A stretch of 64,000 nt of DNA from Streptomyces sp. A 4/2 (GTDB lineage Bacteria; Actinomycetota; Actinomycetes; Streptomycetales; Streptomycetaceae), in contig NZ_CALNVW010000003.1 of the NCBI RefSeq assembly GCF_940670765.1, forward strand, positions 98,223 to 162,222, read 5' to 3'. Under the pieces are notes generated by a model. That model was not told the DNA's origin, searched no databases, and worked only from the letters and a program-made list of their open reading frames with translations. Shown one piece after another: positions 52,092-60,404 of the stretch. How positions within the stretch are numbered: the first letter of the stretch is position 1; the number at the start of each line of letters is the position of its first letter. A program made the translations under genes and the position numbers.

Positions 52092-53558
52092 GTGAGCAAG
52101 GCACCCCAGAAGGCCACCTTCACCACCACGAACGCGGGAATTCCGGTGGAGAGCGACGAACACTCGCTCACCGTCAGCTCCGACGGGCCGATCCTGCTGC
52201 ACGACGCGTACCTCATCGAGAAGATGGCTCAGTTCAACCGGGAGCGGGTCCCCGAGCGCGTGGTGCACGCGAAGGGTTCCGGTGCGTACGGGACCTTCGA
52301 AGTCACCAACGACGTCAGCCAGTTCACCAAGGCGGACCTCTTCCAGCCGGGCAGGCGCACCGAGATGCTGGCCCGCTTCTCGACGGTCGCCGGTGAGATG
52401 GGCTCCCCCGACACCTGGCGCGACCCCCGCGGTTTCGCCCTCAAGTTCTATACGGAGCACGGCAATTACGACATGGTCGGCAACAACACGCCGGTCTTCT
52501 TCGTACGTGACCCGATCAAGTTCCAGGACTTCATCCGCAGCCAGAAGCGCCGCCCCGACAGCGGGCTGCGCGACAACGACATGCAGTGGGACTTCTGGAC
52601 GCTCTCGCCCGAGTCCGCGCACCAGGTCACCTGGCTGATGGGCGACCGGGGCATCCCCAAGACCTGGCGCAACATGAATGGCTACAGCTCGCACACCTAC
52701 ATGTGGGTGAACGGCGCGGGCGAGAAGTTCTGGGTCAAGTACCACTTCAAGACCGACCAGGGCATCGACTTCCTGACGCAGGCCGACGCCGACGCCATGG
52801 CCGGGGTCGACACGGACTACCACCGGCGGGACCTCTTCGAGTCGATCAAGTCGGGGAACGCCCCGTCGTGGTCGCTGAAGGTCCAGGTCATGCCGTTCGA
52901 CGACGCCCCCGGCTACCGCTTCAACCCCTTCGACCTGACCAAGGTGTGGCCGCACGGCGACTACCCGTTGATCGATGTCGGGCGGATGACCCTGAACAAG
53001 AACCCCGAGGACCACTTCGTCCACATCGAGCAGGCGTCCTTCGAGCCCTCGAACATGGTCCCCGGCATCGGCCCGTCGCCGGACAAGATGCTGCTCGGCC
53101 GGATGTTCTCGTACCCGGACACGCACCGCTACCGGATCGGGCCGAACTACACGCAGCTGCCGCCCAACCGGCCGCGCTCGGCGGTCAATTCGTACGCGAA
53201 GGACGGGCCGATGCGGTACGAGCCGTCCGCCGCGTCCGCGCCGTACGCGCCCAACTCCTACGGCGGCCCCGCCGCGGACACCGCCCGCTACGGGGAGCCC
53301 GCCGGGTGGGAGTCCGCCGGCGAGATGGTCCGTGAGGCGTACACGCTGCGCCGGGACGACGACGACTGGGGTCAGCCGGGCACGATGGTGCGCCAGGTCC
53401 TCAACGACGACCAGCGCGCACGGCTCGTCGACAACGTCGTCGGCCATCTGGCCCAGGGGGTCTCCGCGCCGGTCCTCGACCGGGCGCTGCAGTACTGGCG
53501 CAACATCGACAAGGCGACGGGCGACCGGATCGCGGCGAGGGCCAAGCCGAACGGCTGA
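52092..53558 (+). CDS. Monofunctional haem catalase (small-subunit, clade 3)
   Basis: Hydrogen peroxide dismutating enzyme of 488 residues. GTG 52092 is chosen because it starts just before the conserved N-terminal region; in-frame upstream codons (from 52008) would add unconserved residues. Catalytic His59 lies in [18 protein letters not shown]; the distal Asn in [15 protein letters not shown]; the haem-ligand Tyr341 in [17 protein letters not shown]. The size and these motifs fit the KatA type. OxyR is encoded about 9 kb away, but its regulon in this strain cannot be read here; no CatR-like repressor adjoins. Confidence 0.94.
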   Translation: MSKAPQKATFTTTNAGIPVESDEHSLTVSSDGPILLHDAYLIEKMAQFNRERVPERVVHAKGSGAYGTFEVTNDVSQFTKADLFQPGRRTEMLARFSTVAGEMGSPDTWRDPRGFALKFYTEHGNYDMVGNNTPVFFVRDPIKFQDFIRSQKRRPDSGLRDNDMQWDFWTLSPESAHQVTWLMGDRGIPKTWRNMNGYSSHTYMWVNGAGEKFWVKYHFKTDQGIDFLTQADADAMAGVDTDYHRRDLFESIKSGNAPSWSLKVQVMPFDDAPGYRFNPFDLTKVWPHGDYPLIDVGRMTLNKNPEDHFVHIEQASFEPSNMVPGIGPSPDKMLLGRMFSYPDTHRYRIGPNYTQLPPNRPRSAVNSYAKDGPMRYEPSAASAPYAPNSYGGPAADTARYGEPAGWESAGEMVREAYTLRRDDDDWGQPGTMVRQVLNDDQRARLVDNVVGHLAQGVSAPVLDRALQYWRNIDKATGDRIAARAKPNG

Positions 53559-53572
53559 GCTGCTGCCACGCA

Positions 53573-53619
53573 TACGGGGAAGGGCCCCGCGGCACGAAGC
53601 CGCGGGGCCCTTCCCCGTA
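53573..53619. terminator. Perfect 21-bp bidirectional terminator
   Basis: Arms 53573-53593 and 53599-53619 with a 5-base loop, between convergent catalase and PBP genes. Stem TACGGGGAAGGGCCCCGCGG is among the strongest in this window. Confidence 0.95.
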
Positions 53620-53621
53620 CG

Positions 53622-55898
53622 TCAGCGGTCGCGCTGCTGACCGTTCTGCTGGTTCTGCTGCAACTGGTTGTTCAGCGAACTCCCGGGGTCCGGCGGCGGG
53701 GGTGGGGTCCCGGGGTCCGACGGCGGCGGGGTTCCCGGGTCCGACGGCGGCGGGGTCCCGGGGTCCGACGGCGGGGGCGGGGTCTTCGACACGGGCGGCG
53801 GCGACGCGGGCGGAGTGTCCTTCGCGGGCGGGGACGGCGTGTTCGACGGCGGCGGCGGCGGGGTGTAGTCCGGCTTGACCGCCGCACCCTGGTCGGTGTC
53901 CAGGTCGAACTTGCTCGGCTTCAGATCGAGGCCGAAGGTGAACGCGGCCCAGATCTGGGCCGGGAAGCCACCACCGTTGATACGGCCCGTCGGGCTGCCC
54001 GCCGCACCGCTGATGGTGACCTGGTCACCCTGGTGGACGGTCTTGCCGTTCACCGTGTGGGTCTTGGCGGCCTCACCGAACAGACCGACCGAGGTGACCA
54101 GGTTCGGGGTGTAGCCGGTGAACCAGGCGGACTTGTTCTCGTCCGAGGTACCGGTCTTGCCCGCGACCTGCTGGTCCTTGTTCTTGACCACCTTGCCGGT
54201 GCCCTGGTCGACCACACCGGTCAGCACCGAGGTCACCGCGTCCGCCGTCTGACGGCTGATGACCTGGTCGCCGATGCCCTTCTGCATCGTGAGCGGTTCC
54301 CGGCCCGGCCGGGTCGCCGACTTCACGATCGTCGGCGTGACCTTCTTGCCGTGGTTGTCGAGGGTCGCGTACACCCCGGCCATCTCCATCGGGCTGGCGC
54401 CGTACGAACCCAGGGTCATGGCGGGGACCGCCTGCGCGGTCTTCATCCGGCTCATGCCGAGGTCGGCGCCGAGCGTCTTGATCTTGCCGAGGCCGACGTC
54501 GACACCCATCTGCGCGAACACCGAGTTGACCGAGTTGTTCATCGCGGTCTGGACGGTGATGGGGCCGTAGTTGTGGTCGTCCTCGTTGGGCGGGTCGAAG
54601 CCGACGTTGTTGCCGTTGCTGTCCACGACCTGGCGCTTGCTGTCACCGTTGTAGATGGTGTCGGCCGTGATCGGCTTGCCGTCCTGCGTCTTGGCGCCGG
54701 ACTCCAGGGCCGCCGCGAGGATCAGCGGCTTGAAGGTCGAAGCGGGCTGGTAGTCGGTCCGCTTGGCGTTGCTGATCTCGTGCTTCAGGTAGTCCTGGCC
54801 GCCGTAGAGCGCTTCGATCGCGCCGGTGTGCGGGTTGACCGAGACCGCGCCCGCCTCGATGTCCGCGTCGACCGGACGCGTCTTGGGCGTGAGCTTGTCG
54901 GTCAGCTGCTCCTTGAGCGTCTTCTCCAGGGCCGCCTGCTTCTTCGGGTCGATGTTGAGGGTGACCGTCCAGCCGCCGGCGTCGATCTCCGCCTCGGAGA
55001 GGCCCTGCGCCTCCAGCTCCTGGTTGGCCGCCTTCACCAGATACCCGGTCTCACCCTTCAGACCTTCCTCGGGCTTGGGCTTCTGCGGTATCTGGAACTT
55101 CTGCTCGCCGCGCTTGGCGCTGTCGAGCCAGTTCATCTTGACCATGTTGTCGAGCGTGTAGCCCCAGCGTTCCTGGACGAGCTTCTTGCCCTCGTCGGTC
55201 GCCACCGCCCAGTCGTACTGGCTCGGCGCCTGGAGCAGCGACGCCAGGTACGCACCCTGGCTGACGTTCAGGTTCTTGGCGTCGATCCCGTAGTACGCCT
55301 GCGACGCGGCCTGGATGCCGAAGGCGCCCCGGCCGTAGTAGCTGGTGTTGATGTACCCGGCGAGGATGTCCTCCTTGGTCAACTTCCTGTCGACCTTGAG
55401 CGAGACCACCAGCTCCTTGAGCTTGCGGGTCACGGTCTGGTCGGCGCTCAGGTAGTAGTTCTTCACGTACTGCTGGGTGATCGTCGAGCCACCCTGCTTC
55501 CTGCCCTGGAGGGTGTTGTAGAGCCCTCGGGCAGTGCCCCGGAAGTCGACGCCGTGGTCCTTGTAGAAGGACATGTTCTCGGCGGCGACGAAGGTGTGCT
55601 GGACGTCGAGAGGGACCTCCGAGAGGTCGACCTTCTCGCGGTTGACCTTGCCCGTGCGGGCGAGCACCTTGCCGTTGCTGAGCTTGTAGACGTTGCTCTG
55701 CAGCTCCGCGTCGGCGTTGGCCGTCGGCATCGGCACGTACAGGTAGAGCGCGACGAAGCCGCCCATCACCAGCAGGCAGAGCACGAAGAAGCTGCCCAGG
55801 ATTTTCTTCCAGGTGAAGAGCCGGCGTATGCCGCTCTTCGTGGATTTGGCCCGGCGCGCCCCGCGCTGCCGGGCCCGTCGATCGTCCGCACGGCCCAT
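53622..55898 (-). CDS. Bifunctional class A penicillin-binding protein
   Basis: Peptidoglycan synthase of 758 residues. A basic head and one membrane anchor (ILGSFFVLCLLVMGGFVALY, about residues 33-52) precede the GT51 glycosyltransferase (Glu107 in VAAENMSFYKDHG; RKQGGSTITQQYVKN) and the transpeptidase (Ser387 in STFKPL, SVN in MNNSVNSVF, Lys581 in KTGTS). The tail is Pro/Ser/Asp-rich with DPGTPPPS repeats and a Gln/Asn end. ATG 55898 fits the anchor position; earlier codons (to 56045) look non-coding. Typical of Streptomyces, which has several such PBPs. Confidence 0.95.
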   Translation of the reverse strand: MGRADDRRARQRGARRAKSTKSGIRRLFTWKKILGSFFVLCLLVMGGFVALYLYVPMPTANADAELQSNVYKLSNGKVLARTGKVNREKVDLSEVPLDVQHTFVAAENMSFYKDHGVDFRGTARGLYNTLQGRKQGGSTITQQYVKNYYLSADQTVTRKLKELVVSLKVDRKLTKEDILAGYINTSYYGRGAFGIQAASQAYYGIDAKNLNVSQGAYLASLLQAPSQYDWAVATDEGKKLVQERWGYTLDNMVKMNWLDSAKRGEQKFQIPQKPKPEEGLKGETGYLVKAANQELEAQGLSEAEIDAGGWTVTLNIDPKKQAALEKTLKEQLTDKLTPKTRPVDADIEAGAVSVNPHTGAIEALYGGQDYLKHEISNAKRTDYQPASTFKPLILAAALESGAKTQDGKPITADTIYNGDSKRQVVDSNGNNVGFDPPNEDDHNYGPITVQTAMNNSVNSVFAQMGVDVGLGKIKTLGADLGMSRMKTAQAVPAMTLGSYGASPMEMAGVYATLDNHGKKVTPTIVKSATRPGREPLTMQKGIGDQVISRQTADAVTSVLTGVVDQGTGKVVKNKDQQVAGKTGTSDENKSAWFTGYTPNLVTSVGLFGEAAKTHTVNGKTVHQGDQVTISGAAGSPTGRINGGGFPAQIWAAFTFGLDLKPSKFDLDTDQGAAVKPDYTPPPPPSNTPSPPAKDTPPASPPPVSKTPPPPSDPGTPPPSDPGTPPPSDPGTPPPPPDPGSSLNNQLQQNQQNGQQRDR
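53707..53778 (-). repeat. 24-bp in-frame repeat in the PBP tail, 3 copies
   Basis: Units at 53707, 53731 and 53755 encode DPGTPPPS-type octapeptides. The tail is extracytoplasmic and probably spans or contacts the cell wall. Confidence 0.85.
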
Positions 55899-56128
55899 CG
55901 CTCTGTGACTCCGCCTTCTTCTCACCCAGGTCAGCTGTCGAAAGCTAACACCGCACCTGCGGACATAGGGCGCCCGATCCGGTCTTTTCCGTACGTGACA
56001 ATCAGCACCCGTCTCATAGGGAACCGACGTGTATCTCCCTCGCAAGGTTGCCGCACCTCATCAATTCCTCACAAAAGTCGCCCGAATTGAGAGTCTTCGT
56101 CAGCATTTCCGGTCACTATGCACCCCCG

Positions 56129-56161
56129 GTATACACCGTGGGTATACGTAGTGCGTATAGT
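56129..56161 (+). promoter_or_regulatory. Near-leaderless promoter with two GTATAC boxes, probable PadR operator
   Basis: GTATAC occurs at 56129-56134 and 56142-56147, and a -10 box TATAGT at 56156-56161 is only 7 bases before ATG 56169. The transcript would start at or next to the start codon. The GTATAC pair is a plausible site for the PadR regulator encoded within the same array. Confidence 0.5.
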
Positions 56162-56168
56162 CCTCGGC

Positions 56169-56861
56169 ATGCCATCCCAGCCTCCGTTGCTCAGCGCAAC
56201 CGACCTCCACAAGGCCTACGGCCCGACCCCCGCCCTGGACGGTGCGGACTTCGCCATCGCGCCCGGCGAGATCGTCGCCGTCATGGGACCGTCCGGGTCC
56301 GGCAAGTCGACCCTGCTGCACTGCCTCGCCGGGATAGTGGAGCCCGATGCCGGGACCATCCGGTACGGGGACCTGAACCTCACGGGCATGAACGACATGG
56401 GCCGCAGCGAGCTCCGCCGCACGGACTTCGGGTTCGTCTTCCAGTTCGGTCAGCTCGTCCCCGAGCTGACCTGTGTGCAGAACGTCGCGCTGCCGCTCCG
56501 GCTGAACGGCGTCAAGCGCAAGGAGGCCGAGAGCCGGGCGCGGGAATGGCTGGAGCGGCTGGAAGTCACCGAGGTCGGGCACAAGCGGCCGGGTGAGGTC
56601 TCCGGCGGCCAGGGCCAGCGGGTCGCCATCGCGCGTTCGCTGGTGGCGGGACCGCGCGTGCTGTTCGCGGACGAGCCGACCGGCGCACTCGACTCCCTCA
56701 ACGGCGAACGCGTCATGGAGCTCTTCACCGAGGCGGCCCGCTCCACGAACGCGGCCGTCGTCCTGGTCACCCACGAGGCCCGGGTCGCCGCCTACTCCGA
56801 CCGCGAGGTCGTCGTACGCGACGGCAAGTCCCGCGACCGCGCCGCGCAGTTCGCCTCATGA
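56169..56861 (+). CDS. ABC transporter ATP-binding protein (MacB/LolD type), copy 1
   Basis: ATPase of an export- or extrusion-type ABC system, 230 residues. Walker A GPSGSGKST, Q-loop FQFGQLVPE, signature VSGGQGQR, Walker B VLFADEPTGALDS, H-loop VTHEARVAA. Very similar to the second ATPase at 59718 (same HKxYGPTPALDGA start, same spacing). Overlaps the permease gene by 4 bases (ATGA). ATG 56169 lies 7 bases after a -10 box, so the mRNA may be leaderless. Substrate could be an antimicrobial peptide, lipid or lipoprotein, as for related MacB-like pumps. Confidence 0.93.
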   Translation: MPSQPPLLSATDLHKAYGPTPALDGADFAIAPGEIVAVMGPSGSGKSTLLHCLAGIVEPDAGTIRYGDLNLTGMNDMGRSELRRTDFGFVFQFGQLVPELTCVQNVALPLRLNGVKRKEAESRAREWLERLEVTEVGHKRPGEVSGGQGQRVAIARSLVAGPRVLFADEPTGALDSLNGERVMELFTEAARSTNAAVVLVTHEARVAAYSDREVVVRDGKSRDRAAQFAS

Positions 56862-59182
56862 GCCGCCGCAGCGACCTCGCCATGGGGGTCCGGTTCGCCG
56901 TGGCCGGCGGCCGGGAGTCCTGGGTGCGCACCGTGCTCACCGCGGTCGGTGTGGCGCTCGGGGTGGCCCTGCTGCTCACCGCCTCGTCCGTGCCGAACGC
57001 GATGAACAGCCGCACCGAACGCTCACACGCGCGCACCGTCACCGAGCCCCCCTTCGGGCACTCGGTCCCGCGCAGCGACAGCACCGTGCTCTACGGCCAC
57101 GCCGACAGCGTGTTCCGCAAGACCACCGTCGACGGCTATCTGCTCCGGGCCGAGGGCAAGCACCCGGTCGTCCCGCCGGGGATCTCCGCACTGCCCGCCG
57201 ACGGCACGATGCTCGTCTCGCCGGCGCTGAAGGACCTGCTGGGATCCGACGACGGCAAGCTGCTCCGCGAGCGCCTCCCGTACCGGATCGCCGGCACCAT
57301 CGGGGACGCCGGGCTGAACGACCCGGCCGAGCTGTTCTACTACGCGGGCAGCTCCACCCTCACCCCGCACACCGGCGCCCACCGGCTCGCGCACTTCGGC
57401 GGCGGTCCGGACAGCGTCCCGCTGTCGCCGTTCCTGGTCGTGCTCTCCGTGCTCGGCTGTGTGGTCCTGCTCACGCCGGTGGCCGTGTTCATCGCGACCG
57501 CGGTCCGCTTCGGCAGCGACCGCCGGGACCAGCGCCTCGCCTCGCTGCGGCTGGTCGGCGCCGACACCCGTACGACCAGGCGGGTCGCGGCCGGTGAGGC
57601 GTTCGCCGGAGCGGTGCTCGGGGTGCTGCTCGGCTGGGTCTTCTTCCTGATCGGCCGGGAGCTGATCGGCGGCGTCCAGGTGTGGAACCTGTCCGTCTTC
57701 CCGTCCGATCTCGACCCGGTGCCGATGCTGGCCGCGCTGATCGTCGTGGCGGTACCGCTGTCGGCCATCGCCGTGACCCTCTTCGCGATGCGCGCCGTGA
57801 CGGTCGAACCGCTGGGCATCGCACGGCAGACGACCACCCGCCGCCGCCGGTTCTGGTGGCGTCTGGTGATGCCCCTCGCCGGACTGGCCCTGCTGCTGAA
57901 GGCAAACCGGGTCACCAACAAGACCGAGTTCATCGATCCGTACCCCATCGCGGGCGGCGCGATCCTGATCCTCGCGGGGCTCACCGTCCTGCTGCCCTGG
58001 GTCGTCGAGGCGGTCGTCGGCCGGATGCGGGGCGGGCCCGTGCCGTTCCAGCTGGCCACCCGCAGGCTCCAGTTGAACAGCGGATCGGCGGCCCGCGCGG
58101 TCAGCGGCATCACGGTCGCCGTCGCCGGGGCGGTCGCGCTCCAGATGTACTTCGCCGGGCTGCACGACGACTTCAACAGGATCACCGGCCAGAACCCGGC
58201 CCGCGCCCAGATGCACATCAGCGCGTCGTACCCCAGCGCGGAACGGGCCCATCAGATGATCCACGCGTTCCAGCAGACCAAGGGCGTCAAGGCCGTCATC
58301 GGCGCCATCGAGGGCTACGCCGACAAGCCGGACGGCGACCCGAACGCCGCCGGGCCCTGGCCGACGACCTCCCTCACCATCGGCGACTGCGCGACCCTGC
58401 GCGAACTGGCCACCCTCCCCTCCTGCGAGGACGGCGACTCCTTCGTCGTCCACATCAAGGGGCACAAGGAGTCCAACGACTGGGTGGACAAGACCGTACG
58501 GCCGGGCGGCAAGCTCAACGTCGGCCGCGACGGCCACCCCAGGCTCTGGACGCTCCCGAAGTCCACGCCCACGGTCTTCGCCCGCGTCGACCCGATGGGC
58601 CAGACGCGCGACGGCATCTTCCTCACCCCGTCCGCGATCGATCTGTCGATGCTGCCGGACGCGGACACCACCGCCCTGGTGAAGACCGACCGTTCGGTGC
58701 CGGACGCCGCGGATCACGTACGCAACACGGCGGCCGGGATCGACCCGCTCATGCGGGTGTGGGACATCTCTGCCGTCGAGCGCGACAAGCAGTACGCGAG
58801 CATCGAGAACGCGCTGCTCGCCGCCTCCGCCGCGACCATGGTGCTGATCGCCGCCTCGATGCTCGTCTCCCAGCTGGAGCAACTGCGCGCACGCAAGCGG
58901 CTGTTGTCCGTCCTGGTGGCCTTCGGCACCCGCCGTACCACCCTCGGCTGGTCGGTGCTCTGGCAGACCGCGCTGCCCGTGGTGCTCGGCCTCGCGCTCG
59001 CCGTCGCCGGCGGTCTCGGGCTCGGCGCCGCACTGCTGCGGCTCATCGGCAAGTCCGTCACCGACTGGTGGGGCTTCGTCCCGCTGGCCGGTGCGGGAGC
59101 GGGAGTGATCCTGCTCGTCACCCTGCTCAGCCTCCCTCCGCTGTGGCGCATGATGCGCCCCGACGGCCTCCGTACCGAATAG
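56858..59182 (+). CDS. FtsX-like ABC transporter permease, copy 1
   Basis: 774-residue permease partner of the preceding ATPase. Layout: N-terminal helix (TVLTAVGVALGVALLLTASS), long extracytoplasmic segment, a four-helix FtsX block around residues 190-320 with the cytosolic coupling region RFGSDRRDQRLASLRLVGAD, a second extracytoplasmic part with Cys pair (IGDCATLRELATLPSCEDGD) and the final three helices (RKRLLSVLVAFGTRRTTLGW). It is about 40-50 percent similar by eye to the second permease at 60401-62704, including PYRIAGTIGDAGL. Coupled to its ATPase by ATGA and followed 14 bases later by the PadR gene. Confidence 0.9.
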   Translation: MSRRSDLAMGVRFAVAGGRESWVRTVLTAVGVALGVALLLTASSVPNAMNSRTERSHARTVTEPPFGHSVPRSDSTVLYGHADSVFRKTTVDGYLLRAEGKHPVVPPGISALPADGTMLVSPALKDLLGSDDGKLLRERLPYRIAGTIGDAGLNDPAELFYYAGSSTLTPHTGAHRLAHFGGGPDSVPLSPFLVVLSVLGCVVLLTPVAVFIATAVRFGSDRRDQRLASLRLVGADTRTTRRVAAGEAFAGAVLGVLLGWVFFLIGRELIGGVQVWNLSVFPSDLDPVPMLAALIVVAVPLSAIAVTLFAMRAVTVEPLGIARQTTTRRRRFWWRLVMPLAGLALLLKANRVTNKTEFIDPYPIAGGAILILAGLTVLLPWVVEAVVGRMRGGPVPFQLATRRLQLNSGSAARAVSGITVAVAGAVALQMYFAGLHDDFNRITGQNPARAQMHISASYPSAERAHQMIHAFQQTKGVKAVIGAIEGYADKPDGDPNAAGPWPTTSLTIGDCATLRELATLPSCEDGDSFVVHIKGHKESNDWVDKTVRPGGKLNVGRDGHPRLWTLPKSTPTVFARVDPMGQTRDGIFLTPSAIDLSMLPDADTTALVKTDRSVPDAADHVRNTAAGIDPLMRVWDISAVERDKQYASIENALLAASAATMVLIAASMLVSQLEQLRARKRLLSVLVAFGTRRTTLGWSVLWQTALPVVLGLALAVAGGLGLGAALLRLIGKSVTDWWGFVPLAGAGAGVILLVTLLSLPPLWRMMRPDGLRTE

Positions 59183-59196
59183 GAAGGGCCACGCAC

Positions 59197-59721
59197 ATGT
59201 CCATCGGCCACACACTGCTCGGCATCCTCGAGTCGGGGCCGCGCCATGGCTACGACCTCAAGCGCGCCTTCGACGAGAAGTTCGGTCATGACAGACCGCT
59301 GCACTACGGGCAGGTCTACTCGACCATGTCCCGGCTGCTCAAGAACGGCCTCGTCGAGGTCGACGGGGTGGAAGCCGGCGGCGGCCCCGAGCGCAAGCGG
59401 TACGCGATCACCGACGCCGGGATCAGCGACGTCGACCAGTGGCTCGCGTCGCCCGAGAAGCCCGAGCCGTACCTCCAGTCCACGCTGTACACCAAGGTCG
59501 TCCTGGCGCTGCTCACCGGACGCAGCGCCGCCGACCTGCTGGACACCCAACGGGCCGAACACCTGCGGCTGATGCGCATCCTCACCGACCGCAAGCGCCG
59601 CGGCGACCTCGCCGACCAGCTGATCTGCGACCACGCCCTGTTCCATCTCGAAGCCGACCTGCGCTGGCTGGAACTGACCGCCGCCCGGCTCGACCAGCTC
59701 GCCACGGAGGTGTCCGCATGA
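59197..59721 (+). CDS. PadR-family transcriptional regulator
   Basis: 174-residue winged-helix repressor. SIGHTLLGILESGPRHGYDL, DRPLHYGQVYSTMSRLLKNG and GGPERKRYAITDAGISDVDQ are the PadR DNA-binding blocks; a helical dimerisation domain follows (LTDRKRRGDLADQLICDHAL). ATG 59197 has AGGAAGG before it. It lies between two transporter pairs and overlaps the next ATPase gene by 4 bases (ATGA), so it is expressed with the pumps and probably represses the whole array, releasing it when an exported compound binds. Confidence 0.92.
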   Translation: MSIGHTLLGILESGPRHGYDLKRAFDEKFGHDRPLHYGQVYSTMSRLLKNGLVEVDGVEAGGGPERKRYAITDAGISDVDQWLASPEKPEPYLQSTLYTKVVLALLTGRSAADLLDTQRAEHLRLMRILTDRKRRGDLADQLICDHALFHLEADLRWLELTAARLDQLATEVSA

Positions 59722-60404
59722 CTCCCGCCGGCTCCCTTCTCCACGCCGACGGCCTGCACAAGGTGTACGGGCCGACCCCCGCGCTCGACGGCGCCTCGTT
59801 CTCCATCCACGCCGGTGAAGTCGTCGCCGTCATGGGCCCGTCGGGCTCCGGCAAGTCGACGCTGCTGCACTGTCTGGCCGGCATCGTCCGCCCCGACTCG
59901 GGCACCATCACCTACAACGGGCGCGAGCTGTCCGCGATGTCGGACTCCGAGCGCAGCTCCCTGCGCCGCAGCGAGTTCGGCTTCGTCTTCCAGTTCGGGC
60001 AGCTCGTCCCCGAGCTGACCTGCACGGAGAACGTCGCGCTGCCGCTCCGGCTGAACGGTCTCAAGCGCAAGGAGGCCGAGCGTCGCGCGCTGGAGTGGAT
60101 GGACCGCCTCGAAGTCGCCGACCTCGGGCACAAGCGGCCCGGCGAGGTCTCCGGCGGTCAGGGACAGCGGGTCGCCGTGGCCCGTTCGCTGGTGACCGGG
60201 CCGCGCGTGCTGTTCGCGGACGAGCCGACCGGCGCGCTCGACTCCCTCAACGGCGAACGCGTCATGGAACTCTTCACCCAGGCCGCCCGCTCGGCCAACG
60301 CGGCCGTCGTGCTCGTCACGCACGAGCCGCGGGTGGCCGCCTACTCCGATCGCGAGGTCGTCGTACGCGACGGCAGATCCCGGGACCTGGAGCACGCGGT
60401 ATGA
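59718..60404 (+). CDS. ABC transporter ATP-binding protein (MacB/LolD type), copy 2
   Basis: 228-residue ATPase nearly identical in layout to copy 1: Walker A GPSGSGKST, signature VSGGQGQR, Walker B VLFADEPTGALDS. ATG 59718 overlaps the PadR stop, and its own stop overlaps the next permease start (ATGA), so four genes are coupled in a chain. It arose by duplication of the pair at 56169-59182 or the reverse; the PadR gene separates the copies. Confidence 0.93.
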   Translation: MTPAGSLLHADGLHKVYGPTPALDGASFSIHAGEVVAVMGPSGSGKSTLLHCLAGIVRPDSGTITYNGRELSAMSDSERSSLRRSEFGFVFQFGQLVPELTCTENVALPLRLNGLKRKEAERRALEWMDRLEVADLGHKRPGEVSGGQGQRVAVARSLVTGPRVLFADEPTGALDSLNGERVMELFTQAARSANAAVVLVTHEPRVAAYSDREVVVRDGRSRDLEHAV